Source: Butyrivibrio sp. XPD2002
Lineage (GTDB): Bacteria > Bacillota > Clostridia > Lachnospirales > Lachnospiraceae
Assembly (NCBI RefSeq): GCF_000423945.1
Contig: NZ_KE384114.1
Coordinates: 193,646-257,645 of the forward strand
Reading direction: 5' to 3'
DNA: 64,000 nucleotides
Numbering within the stretch: position 1 is the stretch's first letter; every line of letters begins with the position of its first letter. A model generated the notes under the pieces. It was given only the letters and a program-made list of their open reading frames with translations, was not told where the DNA came from and did no database searches. Below, one piece after another: positions 27,755 to 38,568 of the stretch. Both the position numbers and the translations under genes were made by a program.

Positions 27755-28627
27755 ATGGCTAGATCAATTGAAGAACTTGAAAAAAACCACCCTTGCTTTG
27801 GTGGGTGCAAATTTAACGCAGGAAGAATTCATCTTCCGGTGAGTCCCGGCTGTAACATAGCCTGCAGATTCTGTGACAGAAGCATAAACGATGTGGAGCA
27901 GCGACCGGGAGTTACATCTAAAGTAATATCCCCTGATGAAGCAAATGATTTCATAGGAAAGGCAATAGAACTTGTACCGAGTATCAAGGTTGCAGGAATT
28001 GCAGGACCGGGAGATACACTGGCAACCGACTATGCGCTTCAAACCTTTGAAAAAATCGGCGAGGCACATCCGGAGCTTCTTAAATGTATGAGTACCAATG
28101 GTTTACTTCTAAATGAGAGAGCACAGGAAGTCATAGATGCAGGTGTTGATACTCTTACGGTTACGGTTAACGCAGTAGATCCGGAGATTGAGGCTAAGCT
28201 CAATGATTACATCATCTATCACGGTGAGAAGATCGAAGGAGTAGAGGCAGCGAAGATTCTTATTGAAAATCAGTTAAAGGGAATCAAAAAGGTTGCTGAT
28301 GCGGGAGTCACAATAAAAATCAACACAGTTCTTGTTCCCGGAATCAACGATCATCACATTAGTGAGATCGCAAAAACGGTGAAGGAAGCAGGGGCTATCA
28401 TCTACAACATCATTCCTCTTATTCCTCAGCATAAGCTTAAAGATATTGAAAGACCTACCTGCGAACTTCTTGAAAAGGCCAGAGAGGATGCAGAGCAGTA
28501 CATCAAGGTATTCAGGCACTGCGCTCATTGCCGTGCAGATGCTGTGGGAGTTCCGGGAGTATCCGAATACAGCAAGCTTGTTTATCAGAACAGACTGAAT
28601 GTCAGAAGCACCTTTTCACATGGATAA
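27755..28627 (+). CDS. NifB-like radical SAM cofactor-maturation protein
   Basis: 290 residues. The N-terminus has HPCFGGCKFNAGRIHLPVSP then the radical SAM motif C33-xxx-C37-xx-C40, DRSINDVEQRPGV, and AGPGDTLAT, all close to NifB. The C-terminus keeps FRHCAHCRADAVG (C256, C259), the NifB cluster-ligand region. NifB fuses [4Fe-4S] units into the carbide-bearing NifB-co precursor. Unlike many NifB proteins there is no fused NifX domain; a separate NifX-like gene follows 16 bases later. The ATG at 27755 is chosen for its AAGGGAG site over the TTG at 27731. Confidence 0.85.
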   Translation: MARSIEELEKNHPCFGGCKFNAGRIHLPVSPGCNIACRFCDRSINDVEQRPGVTSKVISPDEANDFIGKAIELVPSIKVAGIAGPGDTLATDYALQTFEKIGEAHPELLKCMSTNGLLLNERAQEVIDAGVDTLTVTVNAVDPEIEAKLNDYIIYHGEKIEGVEAAKILIENQLKGIKKVADAGVTIKINTVLVPGINDHHISEIAKTVKEAGAIIYNIIPLIPQHKLKDIERPTCELLEKAREDAEQYIKVFRHCAHCRADAVGVPGVSEYSKLVYQNRLNVRSTFSHG

Positions 28628-28643
28628 AAAGTGAGGTTCATCA

Positions 28644-29015
28644 ATGGGAAACGCAGTATATCGCGTGGCAATTGCATCTACGGATAACAGATATGTTGAT
28701 CAGCATTTTGGAAGAGCGGAGAGCTTTCTCATCGTAGATGTGGATGAGGACGGCAACTACGAAGAGATAGAGCAGAGATTTGTTATTCCTGTCTGCAACG
28801 GTGGAAGTCATGATAACGAAAAATTAAAAAAAGGCGTTGAAGCGCTTCTTGATTGCAACTTTGTACTTGCAGCGAAAATCGGACCGGGAGCTTCCTACGA
28901 GCTGAAGGATCACGGCATTGCATCCTTTGAAATGCCGGGAGAAGTCGGGGACTCGCTTTACAGGCTGGACGGATATATAAAACTGCTGGAAGAGATGGGC
29001 GGAGTACTGGCATAG
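28644..29015 (+). CDS. NifX/NafY-like cofactor-carrier domain protein 1
   Basis: 123 residues of the dinitrogenase FeMo-cofactor biosynthesis family (PF02579). YRVAIASTDNRYVDQHFG has the family's HFG motif (the His can touch the cluster), and the end SFEMPGEVGDSLYRLDGYI is typical. Such proteins bind or shuttle the NifB product or finished cofactor. It directly follows the NifB-like gene, in effect the missing C-terminal domain of a fused NifB. Confidence 0.85.
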   Translation: MGNAVYRVAIASTDNRYVDQHFGRAESFLIVDVDEDGNYEEIEQRFVIPVCNGGSHDNEKLKKGVEALLDCNFVLAAKIGPGASYELKDHGIASFEMPGEVGDSLYRLDGYIKLLEEMGGVLA

Positions 29016-29082
29016 AGATTTTGAAGACAGAGCATCTGCAAAATTTTGAAAACTGCGTACTGAAACATTGAGAGGTTGTTGT

Positions 29083-30267
29083 ATGGGGAAATATGATTTT
29101 GACAAAGTAATCGACAGAAAAGGAACAGCCAGTCTGAAATTCGACTTTGGAATGCAGCGAATGGGCAGAACCGACCTGCTTCCACTGTGGGTTGCGGATA
29201 TGGATTTTAAGCTTCCCGATGAAATCATAAGTGATCTCAGAAAGCGTGTAGATCATGGAATTTTCGGATATACGGATCCATGTGAAGAGTATCACGAAGC
29301 TGTATACAAATGGTTTAAGGATCGGCATGGTCTGGAGATTAAAAAGGACTGGACTACGGTTGTTCCGGGAGTGGTTTATTCCATTGCCATGGCAATAAAG
29401 GCTTATACATATGAGGGAGACAGCGTGATAATTCAGGAGCCTGTCTACTATCCCTTTAAGGAAACAATTCTTCTAAATAAAAGAAAGTGTATAAACAACC
29501 AGCTCGTAAACAGAGACGGACATTATGAAATCGATTTTGATGATTTTGAAAAGAAGGTAAAGGAAAACAATGTAAAGCTTTTCCTTCTGTGCAGTCCGCA
29601 TAACCCTGTAGGAAGAGTGTGGAAAAAAGAGGAGCTGAAAAAGCTTGGTGATATCTGCCTTAAATACAATGTGATCATTTTTTCGGATGAGATACACGCG
29701 GACTTCATTTATCCGGGATATAAGCATATATCATTTCTAAAGCTTGGTGAGAAGTACATTAAAAATCTTGTGATTGGAACATCTCCCAGCAAGACCTTCA
29801 ATATGGCAGGACTTCAGGTTGCTAATATCCTGATTCCGGATAAGACATTGAGAGATGCGTTCAGAAGAGAGAATGAAGCAGCTGGTTACAGTCAGCCCAA
29901 TGCGATGGGACTTGCCGCAACCATATCCTGCTTCAGGAAGGGCGGAGAATGGGTTGATGAATTAAAAGAATATCTCACCGGGAACCTTGCATTCGTAAGA
30001 GATTACCTTGAGAAAAATCTTCCTGAGGTCAAGCTCATCGAACCTGAAGGGACATATCTTATATGGCTCGATTTTTCAGAGGTGACAGATGACTATCACG
30101 ATTTAAAGCACCTCGTAGTTGATGAAGCAAAGCTCTGGCTGGACGGTGGAATAATCTTCGGAAAAGAGACAGCCCTGTTTGAAAGAATAAATATAGCAAG
30201 TCCGCGAGTTGTGATAAGGACAGCGCTAGATAGCCTGCACAGGGCTATAGAAGCAAGAAAAAAATAA
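29083..30267 (+). CDS. patB: PatB/MalY-type PLP C-S beta-lyase
   Basis: 394 residues. Type I aminotransferase fold: MQRMGRTDLLPLWVADMDF, FSDEIHADFIYPG (the Asp that contacts the cofactor) and SPSKTFNMAGLQ (the PLP Lys). Members split cystathionine, cystine or S-alkyl-cysteines into thiol or sulfide, pyruvate and ammonia. Within this operon it would work on imported sulfur amino acids. The ATG at 29083 follows GAGAGGTTGTTGT; a TTG at 29068 is in frame but less likely. Confidence 0.88.
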   Translation: MGKYDFDKVIDRKGTASLKFDFGMQRMGRTDLLPLWVADMDFKLPDEIISDLRKRVDHGIFGYTDPCEEYHEAVYKWFKDRHGLEIKKDWTTVVPGVVYSIAMAIKAYTYEGDSVIIQEPVYYPFKETILLNKRKCINNQLVNRDGHYEIDFDDFEKKVKENNVKLFLLCSPHNPVGRVWKKEELKKLGDICLKYNVIIFSDEIHADFIYPGYKHISFLKLGEKYIKNLVIGTSPSKTFNMAGLQVANILIPDKTLRDAFRRENEAAGYSQPNAMGLAATISCFRKGGEWVDELKEYLTGNLAFVRDYLEKNLPEVKLIEPEGTYLIWLDFSEVTDDYHDLKHLVVDEAKLWLDGGIIFGKETALFERINIASPRVVIRTALDSLHRAIEARKK

Positions 30268-30273
30268 CAAAAA

Positions 30274-30312
30274 GACTGACCTAAGAAAACCACAGCAAGT
30301 AGTAGCCAATTA
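30274..30312 (+). other. Intercistronic hairpin
   Basis: GACCTAA pairs with TTAGGTC over a 24-base loop between the PatB and trans-sulfuration genes. There is no T run, so it may affect mRNA stability or processing rather than stop transcription. Confidence 0.4.
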
Positions 30313-30336
30313 GGTCGAAGGTCGGAGGAGTAAGTT

Positions 30337-32411
<2,075 letters not shown>

Positions 32412-32534
32412 TATTTGTTCTGTAAAGGAGCTACACAGGTGGCGGGGAGACCTGAGAACAAGGGTAAGAAGATCGTTGTAATCTTCCCTGATACAGGACT
32501 TCGCTATCTGTCAACGAACCTGTTTAACGTATAA
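32412..32534 (+). pseudogene. cysK: 3' remnant of a second cysteine synthase gene
   Basis: After the NifH stop (TGA) the same frame continues open to a TAA at 32534. From about 32424 it reads [19 protein letters not shown] then [14 protein letters not shown], unmistakably the C-terminal end of an O-acetylserine sulfhydrylase. It differs from the intact CysK at 33139 ([20 protein letters not shown]), so it is left over from another copy, lost by deletion. A GTG at 32439 is not preceded by a full gene. Confidence 0.8.
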
Positions 32535-32554
32535 AAAGAGATCAAGGAGTTTAT

Positions 32555-33025
32555 ATGTCATATTTGATAGCGGTGGCATCATCGGACGATGTGAATATTG
32601 ATCTGACTTTTGGAGCTGCCGAAGGCTTTTCAATATACGAGGTGCAGGGGACAACTTTTGAAAAGGAGGAATACAGAGCTGTTCCGGTCATAGCCGATGA
32701 AGGGGCCACAGAAAATAACGAGAAATCCGGCAGTCCGGAAGGCAATGGTGATTACTCCATAAAGAGTGGAGATGCCTGCGGCTCCGGGAAAGGCTGCGGA
32801 GATGGCAAGGGCTGCGGACATGGAGGAGAACCGCTTCCCAAGGTGGAGCTTATAAGTGACTGCAGAAGCCTTGTCTGCAAAAAGATTGGTTTTCAGGCTC
32901 AGAAGCAGCTGGAGAAAAAGCAGATATCAAGCTTTGATGTAGCTTGCGGCGTTACGGATGCACTTACCAAGATAACAGCTTATTTCGACAAGATTGATAA
33001 TCACAAGCCATTTAGTCATAAGTAA
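32555..33025 (+). CDS. NifX-like protein 2 with Gly/Cys/His-rich insert
   Basis: 156 residues. The N-terminus (YLIAVASSDDVNIDLTFGAAEGFSIYEV, shortened: NIDLTFGAAEGF) and C-terminus (SSFDVACGVTDALTKITAY) fit the dinitrogenase-cofactor family, but the usual HFG His is replaced by Thr. In the middle is an insert CGSGKGCGDGKGCGHGG (residues 75-91), with further Cys at 103, 108 and 131, suited to hold a metal or cluster. It is a likely metallocluster or metal carrier for the downstream DK pairs. Confidence 0.78.
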   Translation: MSYLIAVASSDDVNIDLTFGAAEGFSIYEVQGTTFEKEEYRAVPVIADEGATENNEKSGSPEGNGDYSIKSGDACGSGKGCGDGKGCGHGGEPLPKVELISDCRSLVCKKIGFQAQKQLEKKQISSFDVACGVTDALTKITAYFDKIDNHKPFSHK

Positions 33026-33035
33026 AAGCTATAAC

Positions 33036-33106
33036 AATGAAAAGTAAAGCTTATGTCTGGCAATCGGAATTACTTAGTTTTACTATAAACTAAGGCATGA
33101 TATTAT
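33036..33106 (+). promoter_or_regulatory. cysK promoter with palindromic operator
   Basis: -35 TTTACT and -10 TATTAT (33101-33106), 16 bases apart. A perfect inverted repeat CTTAGTTT-N6-AAACTAAG (33073-33094) overlaps the -35. Upstream, AATGAAAAGTAAAGCTTATG (33036-33055) resembles the element before ABC importer 1, and the 12-mer GTTTTACTATAA is shared with it on the opposite strand. This is a candidate CymR/Rrf2 site. Confidence 0.6.
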
Positions 33107-33138
33107 CCTATTAACAAATTTGAAGGGAGATACGAAAC

Positions 33139-34074
33139 ATGGCACAGATTAAAGAAAGTTCACTGGAACTTATTGGTAACACACCTATTCTTAAACTTAA
33201 TGGATACAGCAAGAAAGCAGGAGTAACAAACGCTACACTTCTTGCAAAGCTCGAGTATTTGAATCCTGCCGGATCAGTTAAGGACAGAATCGCCCTTGCT
33301 ATGATCGAAGAGGCAGAGAAGAGCGGAAAGCTTAAGCCCGGAGCAACAATTATTGAGCCCACATCAGGTAACACAGGAATCGGACTTGCAGCTGTAGCAG
33401 CAGCAAAGGGGTACAAGGCGATCCTCACACTTCCTGACACAATGAGTGTTGAAAGAAGAAACCTCCTTAAAGCTTACGGCGCAGAGCTGGTGCTCACTGA
33501 GGGAGCTAAAGGAATGAAGGGAGCTATTGCAAAGGCCGAGGAACTCGAGAAGGAAATCGAGGGAGCAATCATCCTTGGACAGTTTGTGAATCCTGCAAAT
33601 CCTGCTGCACACAAGGCTACTACAGGTCCTGAGATCTGGGAGCAGACAGACGGAAAGGTTGATGTATTTATCGCAGGTGTAGGTACAGGCGGAACAATCA
33701 CAGGTGTAGGCGAATACTTAAAGGAAAAGAATCCTGACGTAAAGGTAATCGCAGTTGAGCCCGCAACAAGCCCCGTTCTTTCAAAGGGAACAGCAGGTGC
33801 CCACAAGATTCAGGGTATCGGCGCAGGCTTTGTACCGGATGTTCTTGATACAAAGATTTTTGATGAAGTAATCGCGATCGAAAATGAGGATGCCTTTACA
33901 GAGGGCAGAAAATTCGCTCTTTCAGAAGGAATACTTGTTGGTATATCTTCAGGAGCAGCTCTTAAGGCAGCAACAATCATAGCAGAGAGAGAAGAGTACA
34001 AGGGCAAGAACATAGTTGTTCTTCTTCCTGACTCAGGTGACAGATACCTTTCAACACCTCTTTTTGCAAATTAA
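33139..34074 (+). CDS. cysK: Cysteine synthase (O-acetylserine sulfhydrylase)
   Basis: 311 residues, complete. PLP Lys in [11 protein letters not shown], substrate loop [15 protein letters not shown]-phosphate loop [12 protein letters not shown] and the conserved end [14 protein letters not shown]. It makes cysteine from O-acetylserine and sulfide. In Bacillus CysK also binds the Rrf2 protein CymR as a sulfur sensor, a plausible link to the two Rrf2 genes here. It has its own operator and a strong terminator, so it is expressed separately from the DK genes. Confidence 0.96.
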   Translation: MAQIKESSLELIGNTPILKLNGYSKKAGVTNATLLAKLEYLNPAGSVKDRIALAMIEEAEKSGKLKPGATIIEPTSGNTGIGLAAVAAAKGYKAILTLPDTMSVERRNLLKAYGAELVLTEGAKGMKGAIAKAEELEKEIEGAIILGQFVNPANPAAHKATTGPEIWEQTDGKVDVFIAGVGTGGTITGVGEYLKEKNPDVKVIAVEPATSPVLSKGTAGAHKIQGIGAGFVPDVLDTKIFDEVIAIENEDAFTEGRKFALSEGILVGISSGAALKAATIIAEREEYKGKNIVVLLPDSGDRYLSTPLFAN

Positions 34075-34084
34075 AAAGCGAGGT

Positions 34085-34159
34085 TAACCGACCGGACAAC
34101 CGGAGGTTCACTGATAGCACGGAATCATTTGCCGTGTTATTGGTGAACCTCCTTTTTTT
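34085..34159 (+). terminator. Strong cysK terminator with shared 5' motif
   Basis: GGAGGTTCAC pairs with GTGAACCTCC and the inner GATAGCACGG with CCGTGTTATT, about 20 pairs, then seven T. Immediately upstream is GGACAACCGGAGG (34094-34106), a 13-mer identical to one in the leader of ABC importer 2 (40215-40227), which forms a small CCGG-ACAA-CCGG hairpin competing with the terminator's left arm. Confidence 0.8.
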
Positions 34160-34166
34160 CAAAAAA

Positions 34167-34252
34167 GTGCTCCGCAGGATTCACACACGCACGAATGGAA
34201 AATGTTGCATTCTGCAACCGTGCTCGGCGCAAGAGTTTTGCAAGCAAAACTC
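34167..34252. repeat. Extragenic palindromic element, copy 1
   Basis: Starts GTGCTCCGC, contains GTTGCATTCTGCAAC and ends in the palindrome GAGTTTTGC-AA-GCAAAACTC. Layout and several blocks are shared with 39941-40080. It lies between the cysK terminator and the first DK pair and leaves only about 28 bases before the D1 start, so the D1 promoter must be in or upstream of it. Confidence 0.6.
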
Positions 34253-34280
34253 TAATTTATATATATTCAGGTAGAAAAAT

Positions 34281-35738
34281 ATGGCAGAAATTTATTCAGG
34301 TGTAAGAGAAAGTAAAAAAGGCAGAGTTAACGATTATGGCGGAACAGGAAAAAAGGCTGAGGAAAGCTTTAGAAAGGGCTGCCTGAAGAAAGCGGACAGG
34401 AGCTTTGCACAGGGACTTCAGTGCCAGCAGATAAACAGTATGGCTGCACTTATGTCATTGGAGGATGCAGTTTTCATAGCACATTCACCGCAAGGATGCA
34501 TAGGCTGCACATCCCTGGCAGTTGATATGTACCGTGTAGGTCAGGCCCACAGAGGTGTTAAGTACATTAAGAATCCTCACATAATCGTAACTAATCTTGA
34601 TCAGAAGAGTGTTATTTTCGGAGGAGAAAAAAAGCTTCGCGACTCAGTGAATAAGGCAATTGAACGCTATGATCCAAAGCTGATATTCGTCTTTGCATCC
34701 TGTGCATCGGGAGTTATCGGAGATGATATTGATGCGATCTGTGCTGACCTTCAAAAAGATGCGGAAAAAGCGATAATTGTACCGATACACTGTGAAGGCT
34801 TTAAATCCAAGATATGTGCTTCAGGTTTTGATGCTGCTTTTATAGCTATCGAAAAATATATTTTGTCAAAGGAAAAGGTAGCTAAGAAGGATAACCTTGT
34901 TAATCTTTTTGCACCTGTATCCATAAGCTATGCAGACCAGAAAGAGATGGAGCGAATGCTGGGGCTTCTGGGAATAGAGACAAACTATATTCCCTTTTAC
35001 AGCTCACTTGAAAAGATAAGAAAGATACCTTCGGCAGCAGCCTCCACCTCCATCTGTAAGGTATTCGCGGATGAATTCATGAAGGAGCTGGAGACTGTAT
35101 ATGATATTCCATATTCACATACGGTTATGCCAATCGGACTTAGAAACACGGATAAGTGGTTCAGAGGAATTGCAAAAGTAATGGGAAAGGAGAAAGAGGC
35201 TGATGAAATCATTGAAAAAGAGCATGAGAGAATTACTCCGCTTGTTAAGAAAATTCGTGACAGATTACAGGGAAAACGAGTCTTTATATGCGGTGGCACA
35301 GGCAGAAGCTTCGCGGCAGCAGCTCTTATTGATGACTTCGGTATGGAACTAGTCGGCCTTGAAACTCCTACTTATGATGACGACGCCCAGGTGGATATTG
35401 AATATCTGAATGGCATTCACAAGGACTTTGTGGTTGATATAGCCAATATGCAACCCTTCGAACAGGTGAATCTGATTCAGAAAATTAAGCCGGATGTTTT
35501 TATCGGCGTTCCGGAATGGGCTGCCAAATTAGGATTACCGACAACTCATGTGCTTGATATGAAGAGACCTACCATGGGCTATGACGGATTGATTTTCCTT
35601 GGTAACAAGATAGCAGATCAGTTGGAAAATCCGGGCTTTAATAAGAAGTTGTCAAGGCATGTGAAGCTTCCTTACAAAGAAAGCTGGTACAGCGAAGATG
35701 CTTTCAAATATATCGTGGGAGGTGAGGCAAATGTCTGA
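34281..35738 (+). CDS. Nitrogenase component 1 alpha-like subunit, D1
   Basis: 485 residues. The P-cluster cysteines of NifD have counterparts at C48 (GLQCQQ), C73 (SPQGC) and C141 (ASCASGVIGDD). NFD-type IFGGEKKLRDSV and HCEGFKSK follow. The cofactor ligand Cys275 of NifD matches C259 (STSICKVFADEF) and the ligand His442 matches H423 in THVLDMKRPTMGYDGL, which lines up with the NifD segment HSWDYSGPYHGFDGF. D1 therefore keeps both protein ligands of an active-site cofactor and is the likely catalytic subunit. It overlaps K1 by eight bases. Confidence 0.88.
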   Translation: MAEIYSGVRESKKGRVNDYGGTGKKAEESFRKGCLKKADRSFAQGLQCQQINSMAALMSLEDAVFIAHSPQGCIGCTSLAVDMYRVGQAHRGVKYIKNPHIIVTNLDQKSVIFGGEKKLRDSVNKAIERYDPKLIFVFASCASGVIGDDIDAICADLQKDAEKAIIVPIHCEGFKSKICASGFDAAFIAIEKYILSKEKVAKKDNLVNLFAPVSISYADQKEMERMLGLLGIETNYIPFYSSLEKIRKIPSAAASTSICKVFADEFMKELETVYDIPYSHTVMPIGLRNTDKWFRGIAKVMGKEKEADEIIEKEHERITPLVKKIRDRLQGKRVFICGGTGRSFAAAALIDDFGMELVGLETPTYDDDAQVDIEYLNGIHKDFVVDIANMQPFEQVNLIQKIKPDVFIGVPEWAAKLGLPTTHVLDMKRPTMGYDGLIFLGNKIADQLENPGFNKKLSRHVKLPYKESWYSEDAFKYIVGGEANV

Positions 35739-37017
35739 AATACTAGAGAATCCACGAGGGGGATGTGTACTTGCAGGAATAAATTCAGTACTCGGCGCAA
35801 TAAATAAAGTTTGTCCTATATTACACGCCGGCCCCGGATGCTGCATGCAGACATGTGCTGCTGAGCAGGGACAGTCAGGTAACAAGAGCTCAGCCTTTGT
35901 ATCAAGTGTATCCATTCCTTCCACCAACATGCTGGAGAGAGAAGTAGTATTCGGAGGTTTGAATAAACTTCGAACAACCATACAAGGTGCAATTGACATC
36001 ATGGATGCCGATGCATTCTTTGTTCTTACAGGATGTACTGCAGGAATCATCGGAGATGATATTGTTTCCGTGACAGAGGAATACAGGAAAAAGGGCTATA
36101 AGGTATACCCTATCGATACTCCGGGATTTGCAGGTGACAGCAATCTTGGTTATGAAGTCATATGGAACAATCTGATCGATCAGGTCATTAAAGAGAATGT
36201 TCTCAAAGATGACAAGCTTGTAAACGTATTCGGAATTGTTCCCTACCATGATCCTTTCTGGAGCGGAAACCTTGAGGAGATATCAAGAATTCTGACAGGA
36301 CTTGGACTTAAGGTTAATACATTCTTCACAGGACATCAGGGAATAGAGACAATTGAAAACTGCTCAGGCGCTGCACTTAATATCATCATAAATCCATGGC
36401 TCTTTAAGGGACCTGCCGAAAAATTCGAGGAGAAGTTTGGAGTAAAAAGTGTCCGATATCCTGGACTCCCGATTGGAGCAACTGATACGGAACGCTTTGT
36501 AAGACTTGTTGCAGAGGCTCTTCACCTTGATACTAAGCTGGTGAATGATTTTCTTGAAAAAGAAGAGGATTACGTATACAGCTATCTTGCGCAGTCAATC
36601 GGAGCTCTTAGCTGGAAGCGATTCGCTGTAGTAGGAGACGCTTCGAGTGTATGCGGAATTACAAGATATCTTGCCAATGATTACAGCTTTACTCCCAAGC
36701 TTGCGGTTATTTCCGAGCCTGTATATGGGGATGAAAACAAGAACAGGATAATAAATGAAATAACAGGTCTTGAATACGCGCAGCCTCCGAAGGTTGTGTT
36801 TACAGCAGACCAGTATGAAATCAATAAGGCACTTCTGGAGGAAGAGGAGCTGACACTCATTGTGGGAAGCAGTAATGAGCGTGAAGCAGCATCCTTAAAG
36901 GAAGTGCAGTGTATAGCTGCGACATTCCCGTTAAAGGACAGACTGATTTTTAACAGGGCAATAGCAGGATACAGAGGAAGTCTTACACTCACAGAGGATC
37001 TTTATGACAATCTGTAA
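35731..37017 (+). CDS. Nitrogenase component 1 beta-like subunit, K1
   Basis: 428 residues. P-cluster cysteines are at C12 (RGGCVLAGI), C37 (HAGPGC) and C102 (VLTGCTAGIIGDD); extra Cys at 28, 38 and 42 surround the second. VVFGGLNKLRTTI and the C-terminal AGYRGSLTLTEDLYDNL are typical of NifK/NifN relatives. It should pair with D1. The ATG at 35731 lies inside the D1 3' end behind GGGAGGTGAGG, so the two are coupled for equal synthesis. Confidence 0.88.
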   Translation: MSEILENPRGGCVLAGINSVLGAINKVCPILHAGPGCCMQTCAAEQGQSGNKSSAFVSSVSIPSTNMLEREVVFGGLNKLRTTIQGAIDIMDADAFFVLTGCTAGIIGDDIVSVTEEYRKKGYKVYPIDTPGFAGDSNLGYEVIWNNLIDQVIKENVLKDDKLVNVFGIVPYHDPFWSGNLEEISRILTGLGLKVNTFFTGHQGIETIENCSGAALNIIINPWLFKGPAEKFEEKFGVKSVRYPGLPIGATDTERFVRLVAEALHLDTKLVNDFLEKEEDYVYSYLAQSIGALSWKRFAVVGDASSVCGITRYLANDYSFTPKLAVISEPVYGDENKNRIINEITGLEYAQPPKVVFTADQYEINKALLEEEELTLIVGSSNEREAASLKEVQCIAATFPLKDRLIFNRAIAGYRGSLTLTEDLYDNL

Positions 37018-37026
37018 AGGGCGCTG

Positions 37027-37051
37027 GAATGCCGCATGAGCGGCATTCTTT
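37027..37051 (+). other. Hairpin between K1 and D2
   Basis: GAATGCCGC pairs with GCGGCATTC around ATGA, followed by only three T. This is a weak terminator or mRNA-processing site that could lower D2K2 relative to D1K1. Confidence 0.6.
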
Positions 37052-37078
37052 CATATATTTACGAAGAGGAGATGAAAA

Positions 37079-38548
37079 ATGGCTATCAATTTAAACAACT
37101 CCAATGTTGCTACCAGAGAAAACCGTATTGGTTCTATCACCGGTTACATTGGTTCTTTGAAGGATCTGGCAACTCAGAGTGAATGCGGAACACTTAAGGG
37201 ATGTTCACGCTGCTTTTCACAGTCCAGTTCCTGTTTGTCAAGCTGTGCACTTGGACAGCTGTCAGCTATAAGAGATATAGCGATAATACATCACGGTCCT
37301 GCCGGATGTTCTGTGGCAGCAGCCGGAACCTACTACCTTGATAAGGTTATGGCAAAAAAGCGTGGTGTTACAAATAACACAGTTTATGTCGGTACAGACA
37401 TGAATGAAAATGACACGATTTTCGGTTCGACAGAGCAGCTTAAGAAAATCGTCCTTGAGGTTAATAAGAGATACAGTCCCAAGGCTATTTTCGTTACAAG
37501 CTCATGTGCAACAGGTATTATCGGTGAGGATATTGATAGCGTTGTTGAGGATATACGCGATCAGATAGATGTACCTGTGGTAGCTGTTCACTGTGAGGGC
37601 TTTAAGTCCAGAATCTGGGCAACCGGTTTTGATATATCAGACCATGCAGTACTTCAGTCTATCGTGCAGCCTCCGAGAGAAGGCGTTAAATCCAATAAGA
37701 TTAACTTCAAGAATTTCTATGAAAGTGCAAGACCGGAGATCATAGAGATGTTTAAAAACTTCGATCTTGAACCCACCTTCCTGTACTGCAATTCTACAGT
37801 TGAAGAATTATCACATCTGTCTGAGGCTCTGGCTACAACCTGTATATGCGGAACCCTGGGTAACTACCTTGGAAATGCCCTTGAAGAAAAGTATGGCGTT
37901 CCCTATATAAGATCAATAAATCAGTGTGGTATTGTGGGCTTTGAGACATGGCTCAGAGAAATCGGAAGAGTAACCGGAAGAAGCGAGAAGATTGAGAAAT
38001 ATCTCGAGGAGCAGCGTGCAATTTACCTTCCTAAGATTGAGGAAGTGAAGAAGCAGCTTAAGGGACTTAAGGCTGTTCTTGGAATGGGCCCCGGTTATAC
38101 ATTCGAGGTTTCACGAGTTCTTAATGAGCTTGGAATCGAAGTGGTTTGGGCTCTTGCATGGCACTATGATAAAAAATACGATAATGGAGATGTTCCGCCT
38201 TCAATGAAGTATCTTCTCGACAATGATATTGATTTTGAAGCGAGCGTATCCGATCAGCAGAACTATGAGGTTATGAATATCCTTAATAAATATCAGCCTG
38301 ACCTCTACCTCTCAAGACACCCCGGTTCAACAGTATGGGCTATAAAGAATGGTACACCTGCTGTCTATGTTGCTGATGAGTATATGATTTTCGGATATAA
38401 GCATACATTGGATTTTGCTTATTCAATTCTGGATAGTATACAGAACAGAAGCTTTGAGAAGAATCTTGCAAAGAGAACAAAGCTTCCATACACAGACTGG
38501 TGGTACAAGCAGAACGTAGGTGAGTTCCTTGTTCATGACAAGGCATAA
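37079..38548 (+). CDS. Nitrogenase component 1 alpha-like subunit, D2
   Basis: 489 residues. P-cluster counterparts are C56 (SSCALGQ), C77 (HHGPAGC) and C143 (SSCATGIIGED). The Cys275 counterpart is C257 in CGTLGNYLGNALEEKYGVP, which aligns without gaps to NifD. At the His442 position the gap-free alignment of GTPAVYVADEYMIFGYKH gives Ala 432, so the second cofactor ligand is missing, as in NifE. An extra Cys cluster (C36, C42, C45, C52) precedes the core. D2 may be the scaffold partner or a second enzyme with a different cofactor. The ribosome site is AGAGGAG. Confidence 0.87.
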   Translation: MAINLNNSNVATRENRIGSITGYIGSLKDLATQSECGTLKGCSRCFSQSSSCLSSCALGQLSAIRDIAIIHHGPAGCSVAAAGTYYLDKVMAKKRGVTNNTVYVGTDMNENDTIFGSTEQLKKIVLEVNKRYSPKAIFVTSSCATGIIGEDIDSVVEDIRDQIDVPVVAVHCEGFKSRIWATGFDISDHAVLQSIVQPPREGVKSNKINFKNFYESARPEIIEMFKNFDLEPTFLYCNSTVEELSHLSEALATTCICGTLGNYLGNALEEKYGVPYIRSINQCGIVGFETWLREIGRVTGRSEKIEKYLEEQRAIYLPKIEEVKKQLKGLKAVLGMGPGYTFEVSRVLNELGIEVVWALAWHYDKKYDNGDVPPSMKYLLDNDIDFEASVSDQQNYEVMNILNKYQPDLYLSRHPGSTVWAIKNGTPAVYVADEYMIFGYKHTLDFAYSILDSIQNRSFEKNLAKRTKLPYTDWWYKQNVGEFLVHDKA

Positions 38549-38568
38549 GAGTAGGAGGCTAAATAGTA

